DNA of 64,000 nt from Stomatobaculum sp. F0698. Its GTDB lineage: Bacteria; Bacillota; Clostridia; Lachnospirales; Lachnospiraceae. Position numbers and translations under genes: made by a program. Below the pieces are notes generated by a model. The model had not been told where the DNA came from. It did no database searches and saw only the letters and a program-made list of their open reading frames with translations. The first letter of the stretch is position 1. The number at the start of each line of letters is the position of its first letter. Positions 34,787 through 43,512 of the stretch are shown here, piece by piece. The stretch lies in the NCBI RefSeq assembly GCF_030644385.1, contig NZ_CP130060.1, forward strand, positions 1,116,001 through 1,180,000. Direction: 5' to 3'.

Positions 34787-34815
34787 ACTATAGCATAAAG
34801 CCTTTCACTTGACAA
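34787..34815 (-). promoter_or_regulatory. Promoter of the small acidic membrane protein gene
   Basis: TTGTCA, a 17-bp spacer and TATAGT on the minus strand. The -35 hexamer occupies 34810-34815, almost the same bases as the -35 of the divergent symporter promoter. Confidence 0.7.
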
Positions 34816-34837
34816 GCACAGAGGCGCTCCGTAAAAT
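34809..34837 (+). promoter_or_regulatory. Promoter of the NSS symporter gene
   Basis: Consensus TTGACA (34809-34814), a 17-bp spacer and TAAAAT, 49 bp upstream of the start codon. It faces away from, and overlaps, the minus-strand promoter. Confidence 0.75.
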
Positions 34838-34885
34838 GGGCATGTTATGCATTTTTAACAATATTTTATTTCGGAGGGTTTCCCT

Positions 34886-36256
34886 ATGTCTACAAAAGGT
34901 GAGCGGAGTAGTTTTTCCTCCCGTCTCGGTTTCGTTCTTTCGGCGGCCGGCTCCGCCGTCGGTCTGGGTAACATCTGGCGTTTCCCCTATCTCGCCGCAA
35001 AATACGGCGGCGGTATTTTTCTCTTGGTCTATCTGCTCCTCGTGCTGAGCTTCGGCTATACGATGATCATTGCCGAGAGCGCCCTGGGACGCCGCACCAA
35101 AAAGAGTCCGGTCGGTGCTTTCTCGCACTACGGCAAGGATTGGATGTTCCGTTTCGGCGGCTGGATTAACGCTGTCATCCCGATTCTGATTGTTCCTTAT
35201 TATTCTGTCATCGGCGGCTGGGTCTCGAAGTATCTCTTCGCCTATCTCCGCGGCGAAGTCACCGCACTCGCGAGCGATGACTATTTCTCGGGCTTCATCA
35301 CCAACGGTTACCAGACGGAGTTTTGGTTCTTGGTATTTACCCTTGCAACCATGATTATCATCTACATGGGCGTCCAGAACGGTATTGAACGCGTCTCCAC
35401 CATCATGATGCCGATACTCATCGTCCTTGCGTTGATCATTGCCGTTTATGCGGTCACGCGTCCCGGCGCCATGAAAGGTGTGGCCTATTTTCTGGTCCCG
35501 AATTTCAAAAACTTCTCTTGGATGACCGTGGTTGCGGCAATGGGACAGATGTTCTACTCTCTCTCCATCGCAATGGGCATTCTGATGACCTTCGGCTCCT
35601 ATATGAAGGACGACGTCTCCATTGAAGATGCGACACGCCATGTGGAGCTCTTTGACACCGCGATTGCCGTCCTCGCCGGACTCATGATTATTCCGGCTGT
35701 CTTTGCCTTTTCCGGCGGCGACCCGAATGTCCTGAAAGCAGGACCTTCTCTCATGTTTATCACCATGCCCAAAATCTTTGCAAACATGGGCTTCGGGCAG
35801 CCCGTCGGCATTATGTTCTTCCTCTTGGTCCTGTTTGCGGCGCTGACTTCCGCCATTGCACTTGCGGAGAGCGCAGTCTCTACCTTTGAAGATGAGCTTC
35901 ACTGGAGTCGCAAAAAGGCGAGTATCGTAATGTTCGCTTTAATGCTTGTACTCGGCAGCCTCAGTGCTCTCGGCTACGGCCCGCTCGCTTTGGTCCGCAT
36001 CGTCGGCATGCAGCTTCTGGACTTCTTTGATTTCCTCACCAACTCGGTCATGATGCCGATTGCCGCAATGACCACCTGCCTCTTGATTGTCCGCGTTGTC
36101 GGCATTAAAACCGTAGCCGAAGAAGTGACAAAAGACGGCGCTCCGTTTAAGCGCCGCCTTATCTTCAACTTTATGATTAAGTATCTCTGCCCGTTCTTTG
36201 TGGCAATTATACTCTTTAGCTCCGTCGCGAGCCTCTTTGGCTGGATTAAGATGTAA
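34886..36256 (+). CDS. Sodium-dependent transporter, NSS (SNF) family
   Basis: A 456-residue membrane protein with 11 predicted membrane segments, the usual number for bacterial NSS members such as MhsT and Tyt1. The Na+/substrate-binding first helix reads GSAVGLGNIWRFPYL with its unwound Gly region; GVQNGIERVSTIMMP marks the segment before helix 6. Such proteins take up amino acids with sodium. The substrate is not set by the sequence. The start follows GGAGGG. The 3' end overlaps the convergent pcrA gene by 11 bp. Confidence 0.92.
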   Translation: MSTKGERSSFSSRLGFVLSAAGSAVGLGNIWRFPYLAAKYGGGIFLLVYLLLVLSFGYTMIIAESALGRRTKKSPVGAFSHYGKDWMFRFGGWINAVIPILIVPYYSVIGGWVSKYLFAYLRGEVTALASDDYFSGFITNGYQTEFWFLVFTLATMIIIYMGVQNGIERVSTIMMPILIVLALIIAVYAVTRPGAMKGVAYFLVPNFKNFSWMTVVAAMGQMFYSLSIAMGILMTFGSYMKDDVSIEDATRHVELFDTAIAVLAGLMIIPAVFAFSGGDPNVLKAGPSLMFITMPKIFANMGFGQPVGIMFFLLVLFAALTSAIALAESAVSTFEDELHWSRKKASIVMFALMLVLGSLSALGYGPLALVRIVGMQLLDFFDFLTNSVMMPIAAMTTCLLIVRVVGIKTVAEEVTKDGAPFKRRLIFNFMIKYLCPFFVAIILFSSVASLFGWIKM

Positions 36257-38483
36257 GCTTTTCGAGCTTTGCAAAGCCCGCAAGCATTTTACGCCGCCCG
36301 AGCTCATCGAACTCGACGGTCACTTCAAAATCCTGCTTTCCGTCTTTGATTTCCAAAACGCTCCCCACACCGAAGCGCGCATGACGCACTCTGTCGCCGA
36401 CTTCGTAGGGGAGCGTTTTCATATGCTCCACCTGAAAGATTTTCCCGAAGGCCGCGGGCTTCGGCTGCCCGCTGTACGAAGAACTTCTGTGAGCTCCGCT
36501 TGCCGGAAGCGGATCATCATTGATGCGAGCGCTCTTCTGTCGCTCTATTAGTTCTTCCGGGATTTCCGCGAGGAAGGGCGATTCTCGGTGAAAGCGGAGT
36601 TCTCCGTTCACAATGCGCGATTTTGCGGAGCTTAGGCTGAGCCTCTGCTTCGCGCGGGTGATGCCCACATAGCAAAGTCGTCTCTCCTCTTCCATTTCCT
36701 CCGGATCGTCGATGCTCCGATTTCCGGGAAACAGTCCCTCTTCCATGCCGCTGATATAGACCTCTTCAAATTCCAGTCCCTTTGCGGCGTGCAGGGTCAT
36801 CAGCGTTACACGCTCTCCCTCTTCCGCACGGTCTATATCCGCAACCAGAGCGACCTCTTCGAGGAAACGATCCAGCGGCGGGAGGTCGGCCGGCAGTCCC
36901 TCTTCCGCGCGGTCCGAGACATCGCTCAAATCGCGTTCAAAGTCCACAGCCTTCGAAATCAACTCCTCAATGTTCTCCATGCGTGCCTGCGCCTCTAGAT
37001 CCCCCTCTTCCTTCAGGGCCTCTTGATAACCGCTCTTTTCGAGCACAAGACGTATCAGGTCCGCAATCGGAAGCTTTTCGCTCTCTCGGCGAAACACTGC
37101 GATGAGGTTCAAAAACCGCTGTATCTTCTCACTGCTTCTTCCGGCAATGCCGGAAGCCGGTGCTTCGCGCAGAGCCTCAAAAAAGCTGATCTCCCGATCT
37201 GCGGCAAAGCTCCCGACAGCCGAAACCGTGGCAGCCCCGATGCCCCGTTTCGGCACATTCAGGATACGCTGCACGGCAAGATCATCCGCCGCATTCGCTA
37301 TCGTCTTTAAGTAGGCAAGCACGTCCTTGATTTCGCGGCGCTGGTAGAAGTTCACGCCGCCCACCAGTCGGTACGGTATCCCCGCTGCGACAAAGCGCTC
37401 CTCCAGAATACGTGACTGCGCATTGGTGCGGTAGAGCACCGCGAAGCGCCCGTAAGCACCGTCCTGACAGCGCACTTTGATTTCTTCGGTAATCTGCTCT
37501 GCCTCCTCCGCGGCGCTCGCGTAGCGCCTAAGTTGAACCTTCTCGCCGCGTCCCGCAGCGGTCCAGAGGCGCTTATCCTTTCTTCCTTCGTTATTCTGAA
37601 TCACGCCGTTTGCCGCGTCCAGAATATTGCCGCTCGAGCGATAGTTTTGCTCGAGTTTAACCACCTTGGCCCCCGGGAAAGCCTGTTCAAAGTTCAAAAT
37701 ATTCTTGATGTTCGCACCGCGGAACTTATAAATCGACTGATCGTCGTCACCGACCACGCAGAGATTGCGATACTTTTTCGCAAGCAGTTCGACAAAGCGG
37801 AACTGCACGGTGTTCGTGTCCTGATACTCGTCCACCATGATGTAGCGGAAACGCTCCTGATAGTAGGCCAGCACATCCGGGTCTGCCTCGAAGAGCTGCA
37901 CTGTTTTCAAGAGTAAATCATCAAAGTCCAGCGCATTGTTCTTCCGAAGGAGATCCTGATACGCCCGATAGCAGGCGGCAATGCGTGTCTCGAGATAATC
38001 CGCCGCCTCACGCTCGTAGCGCTCACTGTCTATCATTTCGTTTTTCGCGGCGCTGATGGCCGAGAGCACAGATCTCTCCCGCAACTGCTTCGGGTCTATG
38101 TTCAGCTTCTTCATGACCTCCCGCATCGCAGCCTTTTGGTCATCCGCATCGTAAATGCTGAAGTGATTGTCATAGCCGATGCGGTCAATGAAGCGGCGCA
38201 GTATGCGCACACAGCTCGCATGGAAAGTCGCAACCCATACAGCCTCCGCCCCACTCTCCACGAGCGCATCCACGCGACTCCGCATCTCCGCCGCCGCCTT
38301 GTTCGTAAATGTGATTGCAAGGATATTCCAAGGGGACACCTGTTTCTCCCGAATCAAATAAGCAATGCGGTGGGTCAGCACCCGCGTCTTGCCCGATCCC
38401 GCTCCGGCAAGGATGAGCTCCGGACCTTCCGTCCACTCCATGGCCTCCCGCTGCCGTTCATTCATCTGCGTGTTCTCAGCCAT
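36246..38483 (-). CDS. pcrA: ATP-dependent DNA helicase PcrA/UvrD
   Basis: A 745-residue superfamily 1A helicase of normal PcrA length. Motifs: I AGAGSGKTRVLTHR near 26-40, II VDEYQDTN near 223, III VVGDDDQSIYKFRG near 245, IV VKLEQNYRSSGNI near 280, V VTLMTLHAAKGLEFEEVY near 560, VI EERRLCYVGITRAK near 600. The C-terminal part (HARFGVGSVLEI) is the Tudor-like domain that contacts RNA polymerase. It functions in repair and replication-transcription conflict. It overlaps yerC by 8 bp; pcrB and ligA, its neighbours in Bacillus, are absent here. Confidence 0.97.
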   Translation of the reverse strand: MAENTQMNERQREAMEWTEGPELILAGAGSGKTRVLTHRIAYLIREKQVSPWNILAITFTNKAAAEMRSRVDALVESGAEAVWVATFHASCVRILRRFIDRIGYDNHFSIYDADDQKAAMREVMKKLNIDPKQLRERSVLSAISAAKNEMIDSERYEREAADYLETRIAACYRAYQDLLRKNNALDFDDLLLKTVQLFEADPDVLAYYQERFRYIMVDEYQDTNTVQFRFVELLAKKYRNLCVVGDDDQSIYKFRGANIKNILNFEQAFPGAKVVKLEQNYRSSGNILDAANGVIQNNEGRKDKRLWTAAGRGEKVQLRRYASAAEEAEQITEEIKVRCQDGAYGRFAVLYRTNAQSRILEERFVAAGIPYRLVGGVNFYQRREIKDVLAYLKTIANAADDLAVQRILNVPKRGIGAATVSAVGSFAADREISFFEALREAPASGIAGRSSEKIQRFLNLIAVFRRESEKLPIADLIRLVLEKSGYQEALKEEGDLEAQARMENIEELISKAVDFERDLSDVSDRAEEGLPADLPPLDRFLEEVALVADIDRAEEGERVTLMTLHAAKGLEFEEVYISGMEEGLFPGNRSIDDPEEMEEERRLCYVGITRAKQRLSLSSAKSRIVNGELRFHRESPFLAEIPEELIERQKSARINDDPLPASGAHRSSSYSGQPKPAAFGKIFQVEHMKTLPYEVGDRVRHARFGVGSVLEIKDGKQDFEVTVEFDELGRRKMLAGFAKLEKLTS

Positions 38484-38787
38484 GTTTCTCCTCTCCCGCC
38501 AGCAACCCGAGACGGCGTAAACTCATATCATAACTCCCGTTCCCCGTATTGATGGCGCGGTTCACGCGGCTGATGGTCGCCGTGGATGCACCGGTCAATT
38601 CGGCAATTTCCAGATAGGTGAGGCCGCGGCGCAACATCAAAGCGACCTCGTAGCGCTGTGTAAACGAGAGCAGCTCGTTCACCGTACAAATATCTTCAAA
38701 AAAGCGATAGCATTCCTCGCGATCTTTCAGCGTCAGGATCGCATCAAACAGACGATCTGCCGCCTCCGAATGCACATTGTTGTTCAT
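38476..38787 (-). CDS. yerC: YerC/YecD family TrpR-related protein
   Basis: A 103-residue helical DNA-binding protein with a TrpR-like helix-turn-helix: RYEVALMLRRGLTYLEIAEL then TGASTATISRVNRA near 45-78. It is called YerC/YecD after the Bacillus gene that lies near pcrA; regulatory targets are not known. The start follows GGTGAG. It is the first gene of a two-gene unit with pcrA. Confidence 0.9.
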   Translation of the reverse strand: MNNNVHSEAADRLFDAILTLKDREECYRFFEDICTVNELLSFTQRYEVALMLRRGLTYLEIAELTGASTATISRVNRAINTGNGSYDMSLRRLGLLAGEEKHG

Positions 38788-38814
38788 GGTCTCACCCCAT
38801 TTGCTTTTTTTCTG

Positions 38815-38843
38815 AGTGTAGCATGGCAACGCAGTGAAGTAAA
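38815..38843 (-). promoter_or_regulatory. Promoter of yerC-pcrA
   Basis: TTTACT, a 17-bp spacer and TACACT on the minus strand, 28 bp upstream of the yerC start. Confidence 0.55.
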
Positions 38844-38858
38844 CAGAGTGAAGAGGCA

Positions 38859-38887
38859 TTGCAAGCGCCCGCTATTTGTACTATAGT
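38859..38887 (+). promoter_or_regulatory. Promoter of the polysaccharide deacetylase gene
   Basis: TTGCAA, a 17-bp spacer and TATAGT, 45 bp upstream of the start codon on the plus strand. Confidence 0.65.
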
Positions 38888-38931
38888 AGAAACGTTATCG
38901 TTGAGAAAGAAATGAGGAGGAAGTCTTAGCT

Positions 38932-40326
38932 ATGCCCAATTACTCGAATGGCCGCGGCGGCCGTCGATTCCACTCCAGACGCCGTAGGCACAGAGCGCTG
39001 TCCCTGCCCTTGTTGCTCGGTGCGCTTTTGCTCGCGCTCGTCGTAGTCGCGCTTGCTTTTTTCCTACGTCGCCCGAAGCGAAACGGGCCCGCCGCATCCG
39101 CATCGGATGCCGATCAGTCCGTCGAGGAAACCACGGTGGCAAAGCTTACGTCGGAGGAGATACTTGCGGACGCCGCTAAAAAAGCAGCGCAATATGACTA
39201 CGATGCCGCAATTGCCGCCATCGAAGCCGATGAAAAGACCGCACAGTCGGAAGCCGGACAGGCTGCAATCACAAAGTACAATGAAATCAAGGGTACCTTG
39301 GTTCGTCAGGATCCGCAGAAGATTACGCACGTCTTCTTCCATACGCTCATCATGGACAACAAGAAGGCCTTTGACGGCGACAATCGCCAAAACGGCTACA
39401 ACGACGTCATGACGACCAAGCCCGAGTTCGAGAAGATGATGCAGGCGATGTACGACAAGGGCTACGTCCTGGTGCGCATCCACGACGTCGCCTACGAGGT
39501 CGACGATCCCGAGACCGGTGGCAAGAAGATGGTCTGGGGCGATATCATGCTCCCGCCCGGCAAAACCGCTTTTGTTCTCTCCCAGGACGATGTCAACTAT
39601 TACGAGTACATGGACGGAGACGGCTTTGCGAAGGACATCATTGTGGGACCGAACGGCAAGCCCCTCAATGAGATGGTCATGGACGACGGCTCGATTTCCG
39701 TCGGCGCCTACGACCTTATCCCGATTTTGGATGAGTTCATAGAACAGCATCCCGACTTCTCCTACCGCGGTGCCAAGGGCATCATTGCGGTGACCGGCTA
39801 TAACGGTGTCTTCGGCTACCGCACCGATCCTTCTTACGAGGGGAAAAATCCGAACATCGAAGCGGACCGCCAGAAGGTGCGTGAAGTTGCGCAGTGTCTC
39901 CGCGATGACGGTTGGGAACTTGCCTCCCACAGCTGGGGACACAGAAACTACGGCAAGATTCCGTTCACCGAGCTTGAAACGGACAACCAGAAGTGGCAGG
40001 ATTACGTGGGTGAGCTGATCGGCGGCACCGATATACTCCTCTTCCCCTTCGGCGCGGATGTGGGCGACTGGCATCCCTACAAGGATGACAATGAGCGGTA
40101 TCAGTACCTCCATAACAGCGGATTCCGCTACTTCTGCAACGTGGACTCGAATCAGTACTATGTGCAGAAGGGGCAGGATTATCTCCGCCAGGGAAGAAGA
40201 AACTTGGACGGCTATCGCCTCTGGCAGGATATGACAGTTAAGAACCACACGAGCGATCTTTTCAACGCCTCGGATATCTTTGATAAGGACAGACCTACAC
40301 CGGTCCCGGACTACAAGGGGGGCTGA
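38932..40326 (+). CDS. Polysaccharide deacetylase family protein, membrane anchored
   Basis: A 464-residue protein. A very basic N-terminus (RRFHSRRRRHR) precedes one membrane segment at about 24-47, so the rest is extracytoplasmic. A linker rich in Ala and acidic residues (about 55-125) leads to a NodB-homology domain. Catalytic features are the motif 1 acidic pair in LSQDDVNYY near 223, motif 2 ASHSWGH near 330, and motif 3 LLFPFGADVGDW near 365. NodB enzymes remove N- or O-acetyl groups from peptidoglycan or other glycans. The acidic insert between motifs 1 and 2 is longer than in small PgdA-type enzymes. Substrate is unknown. Single gene between its promoter and a bidirectional terminator. 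Confidence 0.88.
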   Translation: MPNYSNGRGGRRFHSRRRRHRALSLPLLLGALLLALVVVALAFFLRRPKRNGPAASASDADQSVEETTVAKLTSEEILADAAKKAAQYDYDAAIAAIEADEKTAQSEAGQAAITKYNEIKGTLVRQDPQKITHVFFHTLIMDNKKAFDGDNRQNGYNDVMTTKPEFEKMMQAMYDKGYVLVRIHDVAYEVDDPETGGKKMVWGDIMLPPGKTAFVLSQDDVNYYEYMDGDGFAKDIIVGPNGKPLNEMVMDDGSISVGAYDLIPILDEFIEQHPDFSYRGAKGIIAVTGYNGVFGYRTDPSYEGKNPNIEADRQKVREVAQCLRDDGWELASHSWGHRNYGKIPFTELETDNQKWQDYVGELIGGTDILLFPFGADVGDWHPYKDDNERYQYLHNSGFRYFCNVDSNQYYVQKGQDYLRQGRRNLDGYRLWQDMTVKNHTSDLFNASDIFDKDRPTPVPDYKGG

Positions 40327-40330
40327 TGAC

Positions 40331-40375
40331 AAAAAAATCCCGGTACAGCGTAACACAGCTGTACCGGGATTTTTA
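40331..40375. terminator. Bidirectional terminator
   Basis: A perfect 16-bp stem (arms 40334-40349 and 40358-40373) with A and T runs on both sides separates the converging deacetylase and HAD genes. The HAD stop codon lies inside its right arm. Confidence 0.9.
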
Positions 40376-41113
40376 TTTATCTTTGTTTCCGACAATCATA
40401 TCATAAATCTCTTCCGCGCGATCCACAATACGCGTCGCGCCGAGCGCTTCCAGCGCTTCGCGACTACGGAAGCCCCAGGAAACCGAAATACAATCCATAC
40501 CGCTGTTTCTTGCGGTCTCCATGTCAACCTCCGTGTCACCGATATACACGGCTTCTTCCGGTTTCAATCCCAGAGAAGCAAGCACGGCAAAGACCATATC
40601 CGGCGCAGGTTTCCGGCGAATGTCCGCGCGCTCTCCCTTCGCTTCTTCGAACAAGCCCTCAAAATGGACACGGTTTAACACCTGTACCGCCTCGTCCAAT
40701 TTGTTCGAGACTACGGCAATCTGTACACCGGCCGCTTTGAGGCGTCGCAACAGCGCAAGTATCCCGGGATAAGGCCCGGTTGCATCGTCGCAATGCACAG
40801 CGTAATGGGCCGCAAACGCGGCGATGACCGCATTTGCAGCCTCCTCCGAAACACCGAAATCCGCCGCGCGCCGATTGACGCCGAGCGCCCCCACTTCTCG
40901 GAGTGTATAGCCCTTCTCAACCGCGAGCGCGCGCTGTGCGGCAACTTCCGCACCGCTGCCGAAAAAGTGTCTCACATCATCCTTGGTAAAATTCGCGCGA
41001 TGTCCGGTCTTTCGGCAGGCCTCGTTCAGAGAGCTCGTCAGGTCCGTAATGGTATCCAGTATCGTACCGTCCATATCAAAGACGGCCGCGCGATAACGCT
41101 TCATTTCACTCAT
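40373..41113 (-). CDS. HAD hydrolase, Gph-like
   Basis: A 246-residue HAD phosphatase. Motif I is AVFDMDGTILDT, motif II IAVVSNKLDEAV near 118, and motif IV YIGDTEVDMETARNSGMD near 178-195. A helical cap lies between motifs I and II. It resembles phosphoglycolate phosphatase, and it is a separate family member from the HAD gene at 28.7 kb. The start is uncertain between ATG 41113 and ATG 41104, because the GGGGGAGAG site is close to the first. Substrate unknown. It follows the G3E gene by 11 bp. Confidence 0.85.
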   Translation of the reverse strand: MSEMKRYRAAVFDMDGTILDTITDLTSSLNEACRKTGHRANFTKDDVRHFFGSGAEVAAQRALAVEKGYTLREVGALGVNRRAADFGVSEEAANAVIAAFAAHYAVHCDDATGPYPGILALLRRLKAAGVQIAVVSNKLDEAVQVLNRVHFEGLFEEAKGERADIRRKPAPDMVFAVLASLGLKPEEAVYIGDTEVDMETARNSGMDCISVSWGFRSREALEALGATRIVDRAEEIYDMIVGNKDK

Positions 41114-41124
41114 CTCTCCCCCGA

Positions 41125-42087
41125 TCAAGCGAAGGTAGCAACTTCCGCAATGGGTCCGGTCAGCGAAAGTTCCTCCGCATACAGCACGGGGCCCTCCGCA
41201 CCGTATTCGCGCGCATTCTCTTTGCGAATCTTGGCGCGGAGCTTCACCCAGTCACCGGTCTTAAAGTTCCGAGCGCCCGCATAATGGCAGAGCAGACCGC
41301 AGAAACGGATGTCCGCCTCGCAACAGGTCATCACCTTTCTGCCCGGAATCAGAATATCCGCGGGCGCGCCCTTCGGGCGCATGAGTTCCGCCGTGAAACT
41401 GACTTCCTTGCCGTCGTACTTCTCGGGGCGGTCCATTGCGTCAATATAGAAAATCGCAAACATCTCGGGCGTCAGTTCCAACTTATCCGCCTTCAAATCG
41501 TAGGGAAGTTCAATGCTGAAGTCACCGCGAATCTCTCCGTCCCTGCCCTCAAACACAATCTCGGCATCCGGCGCCATTGCCTTCAGAGAAAGGTGATAGT
41601 TCCCGAGTTTCTCCTCCGGAATCTCATCGGCTCGATTGCAAATAATGAGTTCCGTTGCATTTAACATCGGCCCCAAATAAGCCCGCATGTTCTTCAGATA
41701 CAGGTCCAAGGTGCTTGTATCAAAAATACTGATCTGCTGGTTTAAGAACCACTCCTCCGGTAATTCCAGGCTGTCCTGACGCCAGAGGCCGTTCCACTCA
41801 ATCAGTACGCGCTCCGGATGAAACTCTTCTCCGAGGGCGCGGAGTGCTTCCTTCGTGCACTCCTCTTGGCTCTCAAAGTAGATTGCGGCGGTATTGTGCT
41901 TCTTCAACAACGCCTCCGGATACTCTTCCTCTCCCTCCTCACAGACAAGGAGGAGGGTTTTTCCCTCGGTCTGAAAGTAGGACTGCTCCATTGTAAAGCG
42001 CAGAAACTGCGTCTTTCCCGCCTCCAAAAAACCGTTGATTACAAATACCGGGGTCTTCTCTTCTTCTCTCTCAAATTGCTCTGCCAT
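41125..42087 (-). CDS. G3E P-loop protein fused to a DUF1980/TIGR03943-like C-terminal domain
   Basis: A 320-residue protein. Residues 10-200 are a COG0523-type P-loop domain with Walker A NGFLEAGKTQFLRF, a base motif NRAD near 150, but no CxCC metal motif. Residues 215-320 resemble the C-terminal domain of YcgQ/TIGR03943 proteins: GKEVSFTAELMRP, then GRKVMTCCEADIRFCGLLCH with four Cys. In Bacillus and relatives, COG0523, YcgR permease and YcgQ genes cluster under zinc control, so this gene joins two parts of that system in one chain. It sits 3 bp after a COG0523 metallochaperone gene. The fusion reading is an inference from motifs. Confidence 0.72.
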   Translation of the reverse strand: MAEQFEREEEKTPVFVINGFLEAGKTQFLRFTMEQSYFQTEGKTLLLVCEEGEEEYPEALLKKHNTAAIYFESQEECTKEALRALGEEFHPERVLIEWNGLWRQDSLELPEEWFLNQQISIFDTSTLDLYLKNMRAYLGPMLNATELIICNRADEIPEEKLGNYHLSLKAMAPDAEIVFEGRDGEIRGDFSIELPYDLKADKLELTPEMFAIFYIDAMDRPEKYDGKEVSFTAELMRPKGAPADILIPGRKVMTCCEADIRFCGLLCHYAGARNFKTGDWVKLRAKIRKENAREYGAEGPVLYAEELSLTGPIAEVATFA

Positions 42088-42090
42088 TGC

Positions 42091-43443
42091 TTACGCCTTG
42101 AACTCCTTTGTGATGGCCTCTCTGTTTAACTCGCTTCCGATCACACAGATCTTTCCGCTTGCCTCAGGCGCCCCGTGACGAATCTCGGTCTCGCCCGGAA
42201 CCAGATCGAAGTAGAACCACTCCGCTCCGTTCACATCCGGCACCATGCCCTTTGCGCGCACCACGGTACCGAAATCTTCGCTCTCCGCAAGTCTCGTGAG
42301 CAGTGCCTTGAGTCTCTCCTCGGTGAAGGCCGGAACATTCTCGAGACCGACACTGTCGAAGATTTCGTCGGCGTCGTGACCGTGGTGGTGATCATGGCCG
42401 CAGCAGCAGTGTCCGTCCTCGTGGTGGTGGTGATGCTCGTGCTCGTCGTGATGATGGTGCTCATGCGCTTCCTCGTCGTCGTGGCAGCAGCAGTGCTCTC
42501 CCTCTTCATCGTGATGATGGTGTTCGTGCGCTTCCTCGTCGTCGTGGCAGCAGCAGTGCTCTCCCTCTTCATCGTGATGATGGTGTTCGTGCGCTTCCTC
42601 GTCGTCGTGGCAGCAGCAGTGCTCCTTATCCTCATCGTGATGATGGTGTTCGTGCGCTTCCTCGTCGTCGTGGCAGCAGCAGTGCTCTCCCTCTTCATCG
42701 TGATGATGGTGTTCGTGCGCTTCCTCGTCGTCGTGGCAGCAGCAGTGCTCTTCTTCCTCATCATGATGGTGATGATGCTCGTGGTGGTGATGGTGCTCGT
42801 GTTCCTCTTCCATTGCCTGAAGGAGTTCAGCCTTGAGATCGATGGGGTGCTCCAGAATCTCAAGAAGCTTTTCACCGGAGAGCGCCGCCAGCGGCGTCGT
42901 GATGATGGTTGCCTCCTGATTGATCTCGCGAATCAGAGCAATCGCCTCATCGATTTTCTTCTGATCGGCGATGTCCGTGCGCGAGAGCACAATGGTCTTT
43001 GCATACTGCACCTGGTTGTTGAAGAATTCGCCGAAGTTCTTCATGTAGAGCTTCGCCTTCTTCACATCGACGAGGGTGACCGCAGAGTTGCCCGCGACTT
43101 CAAGCTCCTCCTCGACATCCGCAACCGCGCGCAGCACATCCGAGAGCTTACCGACGCCGGAGGGCTCGATAATCACGCGATCCGGTGTATACTTGCTCAG
43201 AATTTCCTTCAGAGAGGTCGCAAAATCACCGACCAGGGAGCAGCAGATGCAACCGGAGTTCATCTCCCGCACTTCGATGCCGGCGTCCTTCAAAAAGCCG
43301 CCGTCAATGCCGATTTCACCGAACTCGTTTTCAATCAGCACGACCTTCTCTCCGGAGAGAGCCTCCGAGAGCAATTTTTTAATAAATGTGGTCTTTCCCG
43401 CACCGAGAAAGCCGGAAATAATATCTACTTTGGTCTTAGCCAT
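42091..43443 (-). CDS. COG0523 (CobW/YciC) metallochaperone GTPase with His/Cys repeats
   Basis: A 450-residue G3E GTPase. Walker A is GFLGAGKTTFIKKLL near 11-25, the metal motif is GCICCSL near 64-70, ENEFGEIGID lies near 39, and SRTD near 155 is the base motif. Between the GTPase core and the C-terminal CobW_C domain lies a metal-binding region at about 215-355 with five near-identical 21-residue units containing CCCHDDEEAHEHHHH. COG0523 proteins deliver or store zinc, cobalt or nickel; a His/Cys region of this size suggests a metal store. It lies 3 bp upstream of the G3E-DUF1980 gene. The exact metal is not shown. Confidence 0.9.
   Translation of the reverse strand: MAKTKVDIISGFLGAGKTTFIKKLLSEALSGEKVVLIENEFGEIGIDGGFLKDAGIEVREMNSGCICCSLVGDFATSLKEILSKYTPDRVIIEPSGVGKLSDVLRAVADVEEELEVAGNSAVTLVDVKKAKLYMKNFGEFFNNQVQYAKTIVLSRTDIADQKKIDEAIALIREINQEATIITTPLAALSGEKLLEILEHPIDLKAELLQAMEEEHEHHHHHEHHHHHDEEEEHCCCHDDEEAHEHHHHDEEGEHCCCHDDEEAHEHHHHDEDKEHCCCHDDEEAHEHHHHDEEGEHCCCHDDEEAHEHHHHDEEGEHCCCHDDEEAHEHHHHDEHEHHHHHEDGHCCCGHDHHHGHDADEIFDSVGLENVPAFTEERLKALLTRLAESEDFGTVVRAKGMVPDVNGAEWFYFDLVPGETEIRHGAPEASGKICVIGSELNREAITKEFKA
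42447..42761. repeat. Five 63-bp tandem repeats inside the metallochaperone gene
   Basis: Five consecutive 63-bp units start at 42447, 42510, 42573, 42636 and 42699. They encode 21-residue units; copies differ at only a few positions (for example GEGE replaced by KD). Copy number is likely to vary by recombination. The opposite strand stays open here only because the repeat lacks stop codons. Confidence 0.9.
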
Positions 43444-43512
43444 GATTTGCCTCCGTTTCTTGTTCTATCTCTCATAGAATTAGTAAAGCATAACACATAC
43501 ATTTCACATTTT

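Noticed and set aside
34805..35902. A 365-codon minus-strand open frame opposite the symporter gene
   Set aside because: It is antisense to a clear NSS transporter, has low-complexity His/Arg/Asp composition and no start site.
42447..42761. Regular 63-bp repeats as a CRISPR array
   Set aside because: The units are contiguous with no unique spacers and stay in frame within a GTPase gene, so they encode protein repeats.
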